Assembly (NCBI GenBank): GCA_024114885.1
Contig: CP099419.1
Location: 682,001 to 746,000, forward strand
Source of the DNA: Septoria linicola
Taxonomy: Eukaryota > Ascomycota > Dothideomycetes > Mycosphaerellales > Mycosphaerellaceae
Length of the DNA stretch: 64,000 nt
Direction of reading: 5' to 3'
The notes under the pieces: generated by a model
What the model was told of the DNA's origin: nothing
Databases searched by the model: none
The model's input: only the letters and a program-made list of their open reading frames with translations
Position numbers and translations under genes: made by a program
In this document: in pieces, positions 20,527-31,828 of the stretch
Numbering within the stretch: position 1 is the stretch's first letter
How the letters are laid out: each line of letters opens with the position of its first letter

Positions 20527-21756
20527 CTACGCCCATGCTCCAATCAAGCTCATGCAGAACGCTCCAAAGAAAACCAGAGACATGGCAACAACCCTCTTGT
20601 TGCCTCGCAAAGTCTTCCAGCTGTGATCACTAAGGAAATCTTCCGATAGCAAGTCGACCAGGCTCGTGTAGGTCAAGAGGCCAGCAGAGAAGGCGTTGAA
20701 TGTGCCTACAACGACCAATCCAGTAGCGGAGTCGGGGTCGTAGAGATTGCGAGTAGCAATGCCAATTGCCTGACCAAGTGGCGTTGTACACCCATACGCC
20801 AGTGCCATTAGCCAAGGTTGAATCGCCTTTGGCTTCCAGCCAACTGCTGCAATACGAGAGCCGAGAGCCAGGCCCTCGAAAGTCTGATGAAATGCAATAG
20901 CAATGAGTAGGATGACTTGCTCACTGCCAACAGCAACCGCTAGTGCCAGTCCAATGAAGATTGAGTGGAATAGAATTCCACACTCAAGCAAGAGGCATTG
21001 CATAAGAAGCTTCTTGCGCTGCTGCTCTGCTTCCTTCTCCTCGAAAATGGTTAAGCTATCATCGCTCGGACGACGCTCATCGGACGACAGACCCGAGGGA
21101 TCACTTGGGGCAGTCCCGGTAAGCTGCAATTTGTCCGCGTATGGCAGACTGCTTCGCCGATCGAAGGTCTTCATCACACTGTGAGACCGACCTGATCGTG
21201 TCCTTCCAAACTGCGGTGTATTTTGAGCTGCGATCATGTCAGAGGAGAAGATCGTGGAAGTCCGCGAGAGGTCAGGCCTACCTGGGGTGATTTCGTCTGG
21301 CGACAAAGAGTTGTTCCTGGTCACTTCTGACCTGACGTTGGGCAATGTGTTCACCTTGCCCACTTCCTCGGTGCTGTTTGTCGGTGGCCCAGAACACAGC
21401 GAGCGGCCAGGACTGAACACCATTTCGGCAATGGTGATCATGAAGACGGCCGCCAATGCGATTGCACCTGCCAGGGCGGGGTACTGCTCGTTGAAGAACG
21501 GCGGTAGGCATGGGTCAATCAAGGATATGAATGCAGTGGGGATCAGATGCACAAATGCTGTGGCAATGAGGACTCCAGTGCCAAAGTGTCTGAAGCCGAA
21601 GTGCGCTTTGGCTGGAATACGCAGCTGTGGTACTCTGAGCGCGATTATCGGTAGTGCGCATGCTCCTGCTGAGACTCCGAGGATAATGAAGAGAGCCCCA
21701 ACGTGCAAGGACAGGTTGTAGTCCTCTTCACGAGTGCCAGATCCACAGGTCGACAT
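20527..21756 (-). CDS. ZIP-family zinc/iron transporter (409 aa)
   Basis: Plasma-membrane or organellar divalent metal importer of the ZIP (SLC39/ZRT) family. The single-exon protein shows the standard layout. Three N-terminal membrane segments (GALFIILGVSAGACALPII; FGTGVLIATAFVHLIPTAF; GAIALAAVFMITIAEMVF) are followed by a long hydrophilic loop (residues about 120-250, Ser-rich), then five C-terminal segments. The metal-binding signatures are intact: ECGILFHSIFIGLALAV in TM4 and AFHQTFEGLALGSR in TM5. The histidine-rich loop typical of many ZIPs is replaced by a serine/arginine-rich, probably phosphorylated loop. The sequence ends GAFCMSLIGAWA, the usual extracellular end. The metal cannot be assigned by reading alone; zinc is most likely. 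Confidence 0.9.
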   Translation of the reverse strand: MSTCGSGTREEDYNLSLHVGALFIILGVSAGACALPIIALRVPQLRIPAKAHFGFRHFGTGVLIATAFVHLIPTAFISLIDPCLPPFFNEQYPALAGAIALAAVFMITIAEMVFSPGRSLCSGPPTNSTEEVGKVNTLPNVRSEVTRNNSLSPDEITPGRPDLSRTSTIFSSDMIAAQNTPQFGRTRSGRSHSVMKTFDRRSSLPYADKLQLTGTAPSDPSGLSSDERRPSDDSLTIFEEKEAEQQRKKLLMQCLLLECGILFHSIFIGLALAVAVGSEQVILLIAIAFHQTFEGLALGSRIAAVGWKPKAIQPWLMALAYGCTTPLGQAIGIATRNLYDPDSATGLVVVGTFNAFSAGLLTYTSLVDLLSEDFLSDHSWKTLRGNKRVVAMSLVFFGAFCMSLIGAWA

Positions 21757-22953
21757 GATGTCCTTGACACTCGAATATTTTGCCTGGAGTACAGCAAGTG
21801 GGTGGGCGTGTCTGTTTGTGATGCCAATGGCGCAACTTCATTCAGGTCCAAGGTGACGAGAGTCCGGTGTAGGCGAGTGCAGCTAATCTCTGATGCTTGA
21901 GCTTGTCCATGCGGCGCTGTGTGTTGGCGTATGGCCTAGATTGGCAGCCGTCTCCCCCGTCCCCGCGAATGTCGTTGTCGGTGTGATAGCATCTGAAGAA
22001 GATGTCAGCGAAGTCGAACGAGGACGCTGCCCAGGATCTTTCCTCGGAAGGTGCACTTGGCATTTGCACTTGCAACTTGGCAGTTGCGAAAGATGAGGTA
22101 CGGCAGCGGACAAACTCGGAGCAACTCAGCTGTATATGCGTGGCCATCAGCTGCAATTGGATCGTATGTACCGCACGTGCAGGTGAAAGTTGACACAACA
22201 GTGCCAGCAACTCGTGGGCGCCCAAAGTAGCTTTGACTTCCTTCGCGTGGCTTTGGCAACATGCCAAGGCACTTTCGGACGGCAGTGCATCCGACCGCGC
22301 GCACCAGAGAGGGCGCGGAGCACTTTGTTGTAAGCGGGCGCGGACAATGTGCGCTGGCCACGCGGCTGGTTCAATTCGATGTTCCCAGATACGGTATGAG
22401 ACTGTTTCTGAGCTTCAATCGGCCAGGTTTGGGTAAGGCCAAGGCAGGCCGTTGAAAGTGTACCAAAGTACGCGCCTTGCAGTGTACTGCTGTGTTAGCC
22501 TCGTCTATGAGCCCATGATGCTACGCTGCCCGCATCCTGCTCGTACGAAATGCCGAATGCTCAGTATGTAGTATTCACGTTGATACGACAGAGGAAGAAC
22601 GCTGTGAACGGAATGCATGTCATTTTTGCGGGGAAGGCAAAAGTCGCGGCAGTATCATTATCACGCTCAAGGATGTGAACGGTGGGCGTCCCTGATTATG
22701 TTCAGATCTTTGGACGGAGCTACTGAAAGAAGAGTGAAGGCGGAAAACGTGATATTCATTTCATGTGCCTCCACGGCCTGCAATGTGCGTAGTGGAATAG
22801 TATGCTGCATTTTTCCGATTGTACTCACTGCACCTGCTCTGTAAAGCAGCCGAAACAGGACCTGCGACCACAGATGTATTTGCTATTCATCATGCACCGG
22901 ACGCCTCGCTGAAACCCCGCACGTGCAATCTCAAGCACAAGAAAGCATGACTA
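21757..22953. other. intergenic, long upstream region of the ZIP gene
   Basis: About 1.2 kb with only short frames and no recognisable gene. It should carry the ZIP promoter (near 21757) and the 3' end of the Zn2Cys6 regulator gene (near 22953). Confidence 0.4.
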
Positions 22954-25854
22954 CTAGTGCTGCCCACCATGGCTGCTTGTATACTGAAGGAGAGGCCAGG
23001 GAGGCTGCGTGCCATTGCTGTGCGGCATCTGCATGCTGCTCATTTGCGCAGCGGCGACCATGTCTGGGTTCGCGCCATCGGCAGTCTTCCCATTCAGCGC
23101 CATGAGGCCTGCGGCTGAAGTCATATATTCGTGGCCATTGACATGGCTGTGGTTCATCATAGCGTCGGCAAAGTGTCTCCACGCAGCAGGACCGGCCTGC
23201 GGGTATGCCGCTGAGTGATCACTCAGACCTGCGGTTGATTGGTGGTAGCCATCTGAGGCCTGTGAGGTTGAAGACTGGAACGCAGCCAGGTAGCTGGCAG
23301 GTCCTGGCTGCTGTACTAGTTGTGTTGCTTGTGCAGCTTGCTGCTGGGCCAGCGATGTCGCCTGTAGGAGCTGGTCTTCGATGTTCGGTTTCGTGTCGCC
23401 TCCACACGCTGACTGGTCGTAGCCATTCATGGTGGATTGTGCATACACGCCGTTCTCATGTGCTGGCGGGTATCCGTACTGGCTATTTTGCTGATAGTTA
23501 TGGGTCTGCTCATCATGGCCGTTGGAATAAGCGTGGCCGTGGTTGCCGTTGATGTCTCCACTGGTCCCGTTGGCGTATTGCTCGCCGTAGCTATTGCCGC
23601 TTGAGTAAGTCTGGGCATGTGCTTCTCCAGGCGAAGACGTGGCTGGCAGAGCTGCTGATGCGGTTTTCGCAGCAATGTGGCGTTGGATATTGCCGAGTGA
23701 AAAGTCGATGATGGTCCGTATAGCTGCTTGTAGTTGCGAGCTCAGACCTGGGTCACAAAGTCAATAACAGAAATAAAAGATGTTGTCGAAAGACTTACCG
23801 AGCAGATTGGCAACTTCGCTCATCACCTCGAGCCAAGAATCCATGTCCTGCCGCAGTCTCTGGAGATCTGTGGACGTCATCTGATCCCTGCGCTCTGTGT
23901 GTGCAAAGAGCGTCGTGAAAATGGCAGCCAAGAAATTGGTAGTCGAATACCATGTAGTGTCGAGGGCATTGAGATTCTTCACTGACACTGCGCACTGGAG
24001 AAGCTTCGAGCTCCAATGCAAGCATACGTCCAGGTTGCTAGCCATGAATTGTGGTGATGCTGAGCGGCATAACGCAGGGTGATGGAGCAGGATTTGGCAC
24101 TCTGCTACTGACATGTCGAGGTACAACGCAGAAATTCGATCTTCATCCCGGGTCTGTGGTCCTCCTCGGAATTCCGCTGGAACCTGGGTGTGGAACTCCT
24201 CAAGCTCCTTTTGCAGGTGCCGCACATTCATCTCGTACTGGCCAGTCGATTTTATCGAGTAGATGGTCGAGTAGACCTGCATCATGATTTTGAGGAGCTT
24301 AAAACCTTCAATAGCTGCTCGGAAAGAGCAATCTTTCCACTTATTTGAGGTCTCCTCTGGCAGATTGTCCGGAATGGCCTCAGGCATTTCGATGTCGAAG
24401 TCCTCCAAACGCAAAGGCATGGGTCGGCCGAGCTTTCCGCTAATGTGCACATGGAATATGAGAATCGTCCAGAAGGTGCGTTTGCGCATCTCTAGGTGAT
24501 GCGGGTCTTGCTCGACACCAGTATTCGGCCAGGCCTTTGCAGATCGATGTAAGCCGGATTCAATCGCGAGTCCTAGTACAAGATTTGTGAACATCCATGC
24601 AGGTCCAGGTCGAGGCTGATTGCGCAGTTGAGAGCAGATCAACGTCAGTGCCTGTATGTCCGCTAACGTGTGACCAGTGATCAGATCAGGGATCAGGCTG
24701 CATGCGTAATGGTAATGGCTCATTGAATCCTGTCGCGCCTGTTCGTTGGAGTTCCGTGCTGAGAACTGGAAGTTAATGACAGCGAGAACCATATGAATCA
24801 TGACGTTCTCGGCTGGCTTAGCCTGGTAGTTCTCGTTGTGGACCTTGTAGAGCAGCGACATGAAGTCGGGCTTGTGCAGGACTGGTATGAATTGCTGTAT
24901 TGAGCGGAAGTACCACTCTGCGTACACTTTGCATTGCTCATAGGCTGGCAAATCGGGCCGGAACACTTGGTGTCGTCCAAAGGCGTGGCTCAGGAAGGTG
25001 CGATACGACATAGCGCTCGATGCAGGATCTGAGTCGGAGGGCATGAACTCAGCCAGGTCAATCTTGGTGCCAAACAGCGCGAGTGATGTGCCCTCGATAG
25101 GACTCAGCCATGTATTTTCTGACGACACACCCAAGTAGTTGTCTCCGATGCAGCCTGACCTGAAGTCTGGCAAGAGCGATCCTTGAGCAGCTTGTCGGTC
25201 ATTGCGAACTTGCGGGCTCGTCGACAGCGCGGACTGGCCAGCGTAGGAGCGTGGCCATTCTTGCTGCTGTCCCCAATACTGTCCATATGGATCCTGGGAA
25301 GAGGGAGCGGCTTTGGGCTCTAGTCCACTGTCGCGCAACTGCTGCTGCAGCTCGATGATGTACATTTTCATGGACGTGTTCTCATTCTCGACCTGTTCGG
25401 CATGGCCACGCGCCGTTGCGCGGCCAGTAATGCGGTCGGTCGTCTTGCATTCGCTGTTGTTCTGAATGCATGGCGAGCAGCCACCCGGTCGCGCGTCGCA
25501 TCGTATCTTGCGGACCTACAGTGCACACCGTCTCAACATCTGCCTGTGAAGCGCCTATACAACATTGAACATAGGAAGTCACGTCTCGCATACCTTACAG
25601 CGGTCACAGGCCTGGCCCGTACGCGTGGAGCCGGCAGCCTTCTTCTTGGAGCTGCTGCTGGATGAGGTCGTGGTCACAGCAGGTACTCCTCCCAAAAAGT
25701 CGCCATGCTCGTGGCTAATGCCGTTGGGCTGGCGACCGCTGTCCACACGTGGGATCTTGTTGGCGGGCTGCGGTGTGCTGTTGCTGCCGCTGCCGCTGTG
25801 CTCGTCGCCATCCTCCGAGTCGGTCGCACGCTTCAGCGTGGTCGTCGAAGGCAT
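22954..25854 (-). CDS. Zn2Cys6 fungal-specific transcription factor (three exons)
   Basis: Nuclear regulator with a binuclear zinc cluster and a fungal-specific transcription factor domain. Exons are 25594-25854, 23799-25515 and 22954-23747. Exon 1 ends in ACDRCK, and exon 2 continues VRKIRCDARPGGCSPC and NNSEC, giving the six cysteines. The first intron therefore splits the cluster, as is common in the family. The linker has a coiled-coil-like stretch (IIELQQQLRDSG). The middle homology region follows at about residues 220-480 (LPAYEQCKVYAEWYFRSIQQ; PVLHKPDFMSLLYKVH). The last exon begins LSSQLQAAIRTIIDF and turns into a long Gln/Asn/His/Ser/Ala-rich tail of about 230 residues, typical of an activation domain. 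Target genes are unknown. The gene is divergent from CGI121 across 444 bp. Confidence 0.88.
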
Positions 25855-26298
25855 TTTCCGGTCGCGGTGGAAGTTGCCGTCACAGGCGCTGGTGAACCTC
25901 GTACATGTGGAACGAGCTCGACGCGAGAAAAAGTGCGAAGCGGCCGTAGCAGGACACTACTCCGTACATATGTAGATGAATCAGGTGAAAAGCGGACGAC
26001 TGCTCTCTCAGGACACTGCCACATTTGTCGCGCCGCTCTATCGCATCGCCAGCACGACGCCGCTCGAATCTAGCCAGCCAAAAACAACAAGGAGGAGTTG
26101 GGAGTTGGTCTAGATCGAAATGCAGAATTCACGCTAGGTTCAAATGAGGTTGGGGCCTGCCTCGCCACGATGCTCTTGCTCATCTGTGATTGAAATCTCA
26201 CCTCTGCACACCACTACGCATGACCACGAACTGGCTATACCACCTTGAGCCCTACACTACTGCAATCATTGAGACGCAAACATCCCGCTTGTGTCCCA
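25855..26298. promoter_or_regulatory. divergent promoter region between the Zn2Cys6 gene and CGI121
   Basis: These 444 bp separate the two start codons. No specific operator was recognised. Short frames in this stretch have no support. Confidence 0.5.
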
Positions 26299-26927
26299 AT
26301 GGAGACTGTCACTCTGCCTCATTTGCCTGACCACCCGCTGCATGTGGTACTCTTTGCAGATGTCCAAAATGCGCCATTTCTCCGCCAGCAGCTCCTTGAC
26401 GGCAACACGGACTTTCAATATGCATTTCTCGATGCTTCTGTCCTGCTCTCCAGAACCCACGTGCTGTCAGCCTGCTGGCGTGCCATCAACGATCAGCTGG
26501 CAGATCGCATGAAGAGCCACAATGTGCACTCGGAAATAGTCTTTGCAATGTCACCAAACAACAATGTAAGTCAGGCATCACTGGTCTTGTCAATGAGGCT
26601 TATCTTGTTGCTTCTATTCTCACATTCGTATGCTCACCGTCGTGTCAGATTGGAGAGTCATTCCGTCGCTTCGGCGTGCAGGATAACAGCAAGAATATTG
26701 TCGCAATCAAGGTAGCCGGCGACAAACCGTCCGTCGAAAAACACCTTCTGTCAAATGTTCAGGGACAGCCTAAAGCATTGTCAGATGAAACCTTGTCGGC
26801 CGTGCACGACGTTGCCAGGATCCGCAAGATATATCGGCTAGAGGCACCCAAGAAAGGCGAAACGGTGCAACTCGGAAAAGAAGCTGAGGCTTTCGTGATT
26901 GGTAGCATGGCCTTGAAGGGATGCTGA
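26299..26927 (+). CDS. CGI121: EKC/KEOPS complex subunit Cgi121 (181 aa, two exons)
   Basis: Accessory subunit of the KEOPS complex that makes the N6-threonylcarbamoyl-adenosine modification of tRNA; in yeast it binds the Bud32 kinase. Exon 1 is 26299-26565 and exon 2 is 26649-26927 (intron GTAAGT..GTCAG, phase 0). The N-terminal part METVTLPHLP, HVVLFADVQNAPFLRQQLL and NTDFQYAFLDASVL, and the C-terminal part ESFRRFGVQDNSKNIVAIKV and RIRKIYRLEA, match the Cgi121/TPRKB fold layout. The length equals that of yeast Cgi121. The start was placed at METVT because upstream residues in frame have no ATG and no conservation. Confidence 0.85.
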
Positions 26928-26985
26928 AAGTATGTCTGAGCCTCTCCTGTTGGTCAAGCCGCTTCCTCTACGTTACAGCTACGTT

Positions 26986-27581
26986 CTACTCCATCGACGG
27001 CAGCTGCAACGTGGTCCCAATGGCCTCTGCTGCTGTGACCGATACGTTCATGTCCTGCTCCACGGTACCTCCGCTGATGCCGACTGCTCCGATCCAATAT
27101 CCCTCTGGATCGTATATTGGCTGTCCACCACCGAAAACAACTAGCCCGTCATTCGTGTTCTCAATGCCAAAAAGGTCGTTGCCAGCGCCCGGCTGCGATC
27201 TGTTATAGAGTCCATTCGACGGGAAGAGGCCATTGAAGAGCGCCACTGTCTTCGCCTTCTTGATGCTGATGTCCACGCTGCCAAGATATGCGTTGTCCAT
27301 GCGCAGGAAAGCAACGAGTTGCGCGGAAGGGTCGACCACAGCAATGTCGTTCGGAACGCTACAGACGTCAGATACAAAGTCGCGGCAACTTTTTGCAAGA
27401 CATACCCGATGACCATGGACTGCTTGACGGCTGCGTCGATGACGCTCATTGCCTGGCTTGCATTAATGTATCGTCTTTGAGATGGAACAGATCCCCAGCC
27501 ATTGGTCAAGGTTCTGTTCACTGTCTCTTGCGCTGCCACCACGCTGACAGTTGCTAGTGCACTGAGGGCTGAGGTTCTCAT
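26986..27581 (-). CDS. secreted GlcG/HbpS (DUF336)-like protein (182 aa, two exons)
   Basis: Exons are 27406-27581 and 26986-27358 (intron GTATGT..CTGTAG, phase 2). A signal peptide is visible (MRTSALSALATVSVVAA, cleavage likely after AQ). The mature protein carries the GlcG/HbpS landmarks: AMSVIDAAVKQSMVIGVP, NDIAVVDPSAQLVAFLRMD, SVDISIKKAKTVALF, GLVVFGGGQPIYDPEGYWIG, GAVGISGG and a C-terminal EQDMNVSVTAAEA helix. Bacterial members bind haem or act in oxidative-stress sensing. In fungi they are small extracellular or cytosolic proteins of unknown role, so haem binding is only a possibility. Confidence 0.8.
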
Positions 27582-28003
27582 CTTTGCGGCTTCTTGGAAA
27601 TAGTCAAATGATCACAGAATTGCCGGTCCTTCAGCTCTTCCGAACACCAGTCTTTTGTACGCTGGCGCATACCCATGTTCGCGTCACTCCGCAGTTCAGC
27701 CAGAGCTGCTCACGGCAGTCGCGTATAAGGCCCATCTCCATCATCATCCCACTCGTCCGACAGCCTGCACACATGCAGCAGAAGATGTCATCTCCAGGCA
27801 CGTTGTCGCGTGGCTGACCTAGGCGAAGCTCTGAGCAATCTGGAAGCTTTGCTGTACAACTGACTTTGCGGGGCAGGATGTGGCTTGCAGCAAGAGGAGC
27901 CGCCAAGCAGTGGTTCCAGATTGCAAAGCTCGATGAGCGGGACGATCGCTCCAATACCTTCCAGCTGGGCAAAATCAGAGCGACTTGCCATTGCTTTTCC
28001 TTC
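27582..28003. other. intergenic, no supported gene
   Basis: About 420 bp upstream of the GlcG/HbpS-like gene and downstream of the small membrane protein gene. Frames on both strands (for example 27631-27972) lack any recognisable feature. Confidence 0.45.
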
Positions 28004-28478
28004 TCATCGCCTAATGGGCGGACGAGGCGCGACTTGCGATGTTGTTGTGGCAGATGTGGTCATCGTCGCCGACGACGACTGTGCAGAAGTCCAGTCTCGC
28101 TCCGCCTGCTGATTCTTGTGAACTGGCGCAGGGTCAGCACACACTACTACGCGACGTGCTTGTCAGCATCCAGCAGAACTTACAAATCCAGCCAATGATG
28201 CACAAGAACAACATCACCACACTGACCCATAGCACAAACACCCAGTGATCATCGTAGATCCAGAAGAACCACCATTTTGCGCGCTTCGTAAAGATATTCC
28301 ATCTTCTGCGCCATCCTTCTGCCAGCGGATCGCTGGGGTGCGAAGATGTGTTTCCGTGCCGCCTCTGGTTGCCGGCAATCATCTGCGCCGACGGCAAGTC
28401 TCGATGACTAGATGTCGAAAATGAGACGGAGAATCGCAGAGGGTGATCCGGTGAAAGAACGAGCTGCGGTCGTGCCAT
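28004..28478 (-). CDS. small single-span membrane protein (137 aa, two exons)
   Basis: Exon 1 is 28184-28478 and exon 2 is 28004-28122, joined through GTAAGT..CGCCAG in phase 1. Residues 1-65 are hydrophilic (MARPQLVLSPDHPLRFSVSF...). An amphipathic aromatic stretch follows (IFTKRAKWWFFWIYDDH), then one strongly hydrophobic segment of about 22 residues (WVFVLWVSVVMLFLCIIGWI). The tail of about 45 residues is Thr/Ser/Gln-rich (SATMTTSATTTSQ) and ends PRPPIRR. No known family is recognised. The splice sites, the intact frame across them and the clear membrane segment support a real gene. Location and topology cannot be fixed. Confidence 0.6.
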
Positions 28479-29710
28479 GACGGCCTGTCAACTGTCAACT
28501 GTCAACACTCAACTTGTGCTACGCGAGCACGAAAGTGCCTCGCACGCCGAAGGTTGGAAGTTGTGTCGGTGAGACAGGAAACATCATGTCACGGATCAAG
28601 AAGTGCAATCGGTCAACGAAAGGTGGTGTTTGCCTAGACAGGAGGTTAGGAGATAAGTAGAGACTAGACTGCTGCAAGGGACCGGTGGGAGTGTCGCACG
28701 TGCAACGCATAAGGGACTGTAAAATGGTGCGGAAGGAGATATTCTGGTTTCGGAGTGGATCGTGTTGTGCTACATGAGCGGCATCTTGCATCGCTTTGCG
28801 TTTCTTCTACGAACATATCTTTTACCTTCGATGAAACTGCTATTGTACACGACGCGCTCTTTGTGAGCAGTCGAGAATAGTGAGTCGAGCTCTAAAGCTT
28901 CGCTCGCAGTACAACAGACTCCGTGATTCGCAAACAAGTGTATGCAACTCTCAACACCCGGCGGGAGAGCTGCACATATCCGCGAAACCTGCAACCTGCC
29001 ACCACATACCTTCCGCCCTCCATCTCCAGGCAAACGGGCTCACGGCGCGCCCAAATAGGCCGCATCCGCGACTTATCACATCCCAACGTACTGTTCCTAT
29101 ACTTGACCAATGCACATCGACTGACAATTGAGAGAGAGTCGCGCACTTCTTCCAGCTCTAGTGTAACGGCATTCTAGCATTGGACGTGCCTTAGGGTTGA
29201 TATCAGAAATGTGGTGGGACGCGACGACGACCTTCGGATTATGATATTATGATTTCATACTTTGTGTAGCGGATCCGATGGGCGTTTTAGAATAGTTGGT
29301 AAAGTGTTGGGCAGAATGACGGAGTGTAATAGGACTGAAGGGCAAAAAGTCGATTTACGAGATTTCGTGAAATCGGACTATATGGAAAAGTGTCCACCCA
29401 CCATGCCCTCTCCAAGCCTGCTTGCCAAATCTATCTCTCGACTAGAAACCTCGCGATGAAGGCGACGACGTGCACGAGCGAAAGTTCAGATGGAAATGCA
29501 GGACAGAGTGACACGCGCAATCAGGGCACATATATGTCCATCTTTCCTTTTTGATACAGCAACTTCACTATCCAGCAGGCAAAAAATCGTACAGCCTTGC
29601 ATTGACCGCCCTGTAAACCCGCTAAATGCATCAACACACACACTTTTCTACAGTAGCAAAGCAAGAGCAGAGACTTCTCCTTCTTCGTCCTTCTCATCTT
29701 CTTGGTGAAA
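28479..29710. other. intergenic, no supported gene
   Basis: About 1.2 kb. A short triple repeat of GTCAACT/GTCAACA lies at about 28,487-28,511, just upstream of the small membrane protein start. Frames of 65-90 codons on both strands have no coding features. Confidence 0.45.
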
Positions 29711-31828
29711 TTACTCCTTCTTTGACCCGCCGAACCAGCTAAATGCGCCGGCTTTCATGTCCTTCATTTGCGCTTCTTGAGCCTTCTTCAGCTCCTCGGC
29801 TTCCTCCTTCAGCCACTGCTCACCATGTTCTCGGATCTGCTTCTCCAAGTGCTCGTACTGCTTTTGACCTTGCTCTCTGATTTGATCACTCAGCATCTTG
29901 CCTTGCCTGAGACCTTCGGCCACGGATTGACCATCGGCCAAAACCATTCCACCGCCCATGCCGCCTCCCTGTACACCGAGACCGGATGCAATTGAGCCGA
30001 GAGAGAACTTTGGCTTCTTGCGGCGCTCATCAGCGATCTGAGCCTGGAACTTCTCACGGGCGAGCTGTTCCCTTCGTGCGAACTCTTCGGGTATCGATTG
30101 TCCTTCGAACGACTTGAGAACTTGACGAACGTCATCAGTGCCCATGGTCGCGACGTATTCGAGGAAGGGTATCAGAGCGACCAGGTCCTTAGTGTGAGGG
30201 TCCTTTGGATCACCACTCCACTTGGGTATAATGATGGCATTCTCGGGCTGGTTCTTGACATGTGGTGCATGCGTGTCGACGATAATGGTCTTCTTCAGAT
30301 CGCGGTTGAGGTATGACAGGTCCTTCACGTACTCGCCATTTTCGTACTTGGTGGCTTCACGTCCGAGAGGCCACATGATGAAGTGGTAAGGGTCGAGCTT
30401 GGCCACGATAGGGTCGGCCATGGCGCGTGGAGCGGAGGTGAACAGGACGAGTTCGTAGTATTGTGACAGGTAGCGAACAAAGTAGTCAATGCCAGGGCGC
30501 TTGGCTGTTCGGTAGCCATGTTTCGTGTCCCATGTGGTGTGGATCATCAGATCTTCCAGAGACATGACGAGGGTGAATGGTGGTCGTTGCGACTCAGGGA
30601 CATCAGGAAGCAGTTTAGGGAAAGCAGGCTCGGTGTAGTGACCGACTTGGTTGCCCAATCGTCCACGCATGCGGTTCCAGATCTTTTGTGGACCCCAGCC
30701 TTGCGCGTCTTCTTGCTCCAGGCCTGCTGGGACTTCGTCGTATGAGCCGAAGGGTCGTCCGAGGTAGAAGGCACTGAGGACAGCGCCGGCCAAGAAAGAT
30801 GCATAGAGATAGTTCATCAACATGGCCCGTCTTCGATCGAGGGAAGTCTCGTATGCCTTGCGGTCGTACTGCCTCTCACCCTCATCGCCATCGTCCCGCG
30901 ATTTGCGCTGCCCTTCTGATGTCAAGTCCAGCTTGTCTTCTTGCGATTCGGCAGCGTCTTGCTGCTGGGCCCTCGCCTTTGCTTGACCAAACTCCAGATC
31001 GAAAGTGCTGGGAATGCCATGTCGTAGATCAGGAAGAGGCCCGGTCTGCTCCGGTGCGGCTGCCTCTGGGGCAGGAGTGTTTTCCGACTCTGCTACCCTT
31101 TCCTGCGCCTTTTCCCTCACGGATCCCTCCACCGGCTCATCAGCACCCAGCTTCTGCGCAATGGGCTCTTGCGGCGCGGCTGCGGCCTGTTTCTGTTGCT
31201 TCTGCTCGACGGAGATTTCTCGAGAGATCTCGTCCCAGCTCCTGCCCTCGGTGTGCATCTGCTGGGCCTTCTCCATTTGCTCGGGCTTGAGTGGAGCGGC
31301 ATTGGGCGTCATGTCCTGGAGCTTCTGCTGCTGGTCGGGTGGGAGAGATTGCACGTAGGCGGCGATATCAGCCAGACCCTTTCCATCCTGAAACATTTGC
31401 AGAATGGTCTGTGTCGGATCGTCGCCTTGTAGCGGCGACTGAGTGGAAGCTGGATCTGCGGTCCTCACGCCTTCTACTGGCGAGGAAGCTGCATGGCCCC
31501 CTCCTCCTGCTGCGGCGGGCGATGCTGCTCCCGCTCCGCTCGGCGTGGCAGCATCTGGCTGATCGAACTTGATGCCATCTTTCGGCGTCCACGGTTGACC
31601 CGGCGATGTTTGTCGTGCCGGGCCAGTCGCGGGAGTGAAAGCTTTGGGCGGGGGAGGAGGTCGCGCGGGTCTACTGCCGCTCGATGCAGCGGGTGGTGGC
31701 GGTGGTCGCGATGGTTTCGAGGCGTGTGCGCGTGAGCGGAGGAGAGACGAGGAGGGAGTGATGGTTGATGCGCCATGTCGGAGGAGGTGTGATGGTCTCG
31801 AGGCCCGCAGCGCTGCTCGGGGCAGCAT
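29711..31828 (-). CDS. TIM50: mitochondrial import inner membrane translocase subunit Tim50 (705 aa)
   Basis: Receptor subunit of the TIM23 presequence translocase. The N-terminus (MLPRAALRASRPSHLLRHGA) is Arg/Ser/Ala-rich without acidic residues, as expected for a matrix-targeting presequence. A single membrane span lies at about residues 342-362 (LMNYLYASFLAGAVLSAFYL). The FCP1/NIF-like intermembrane-space domain follows (TLVMSLEDLMIHTTWDTKHG; RTAKRPGIDYFVRYLSQYYE; LFTSAPRAMADPIVAKLDP). At 705 residues it is longer than yeast Tim50 (476). The extra length is a Pro/Ala-rich and helical region between presequence and membrane span, plus a charged coiled-coil-like tail (about residues 600-690). 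Single exon. The gene is divergent from the EDEM-like gene. Confidence 0.92.
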   Translation of the reverse strand: MLPRAALRASRPSHLLRHGASTITPSSSLLRSRAHASKPSRPPPPPAASSGSRPARPPPPPKAFTPATGPARQTSPGQPWTPKDGIKFDQPDAATPSGAGAASPAAAGGGGHAASSPVEGVRTADPASTQSPLQGDDPTQTILQMFQDGKGLADIAAYVQSLPPDQQQKLQDMTPNAAPLKPEQMEKAQQMHTEGRSWDEISREISVEQKQQKQAAAAPQEPIAQKLGADEPVEGSVREKAQERVAESENTPAPEAAAPEQTGPLPDLRHGIPSTFDLEFGQAKARAQQQDAAESQEDKLDLTSEGQRKSRDDGDEGERQYDRKAYETSLDRRRAMLMNYLYASFLAGAVLSAFYLGRPFGSYDEVPAGLEQEDAQGWGPQKIWNRMRGRLGNQVGHYTEPAFPKLLPDVPESQRPPFTLVMSLEDLMIHTTWDTKHGYRTAKRPGIDYFVRYLSQYYELVLFTSAPRAMADPIVAKLDPYHFIMWPLGREATKYENGEYVKDLSYLNRDLKKTIIVDTHAPHVKNQPENAIIIPKWSGDPKDPHTKDLVALIPFLEYVATMGTDDVRQVLKSFEGQSIPEEFARREQLAREKFQAQIADERRKKPKFSLGSIASGLGVQGGGMGGGMVLADGQSVAEGLRQGKMLSDQIREQGQKQYEHLEKQIREHGEQWLKEEAEELKKAQEAQMKDMKAGAFSWFGGSKKE

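Noticed and set aside
22005..22374. Overlapping 75-118-codon frames upstream of the ZIP gene
   Set aside because: Several strands and frames are open at once without conserved features. This fits promoter DNA rather than a gene.
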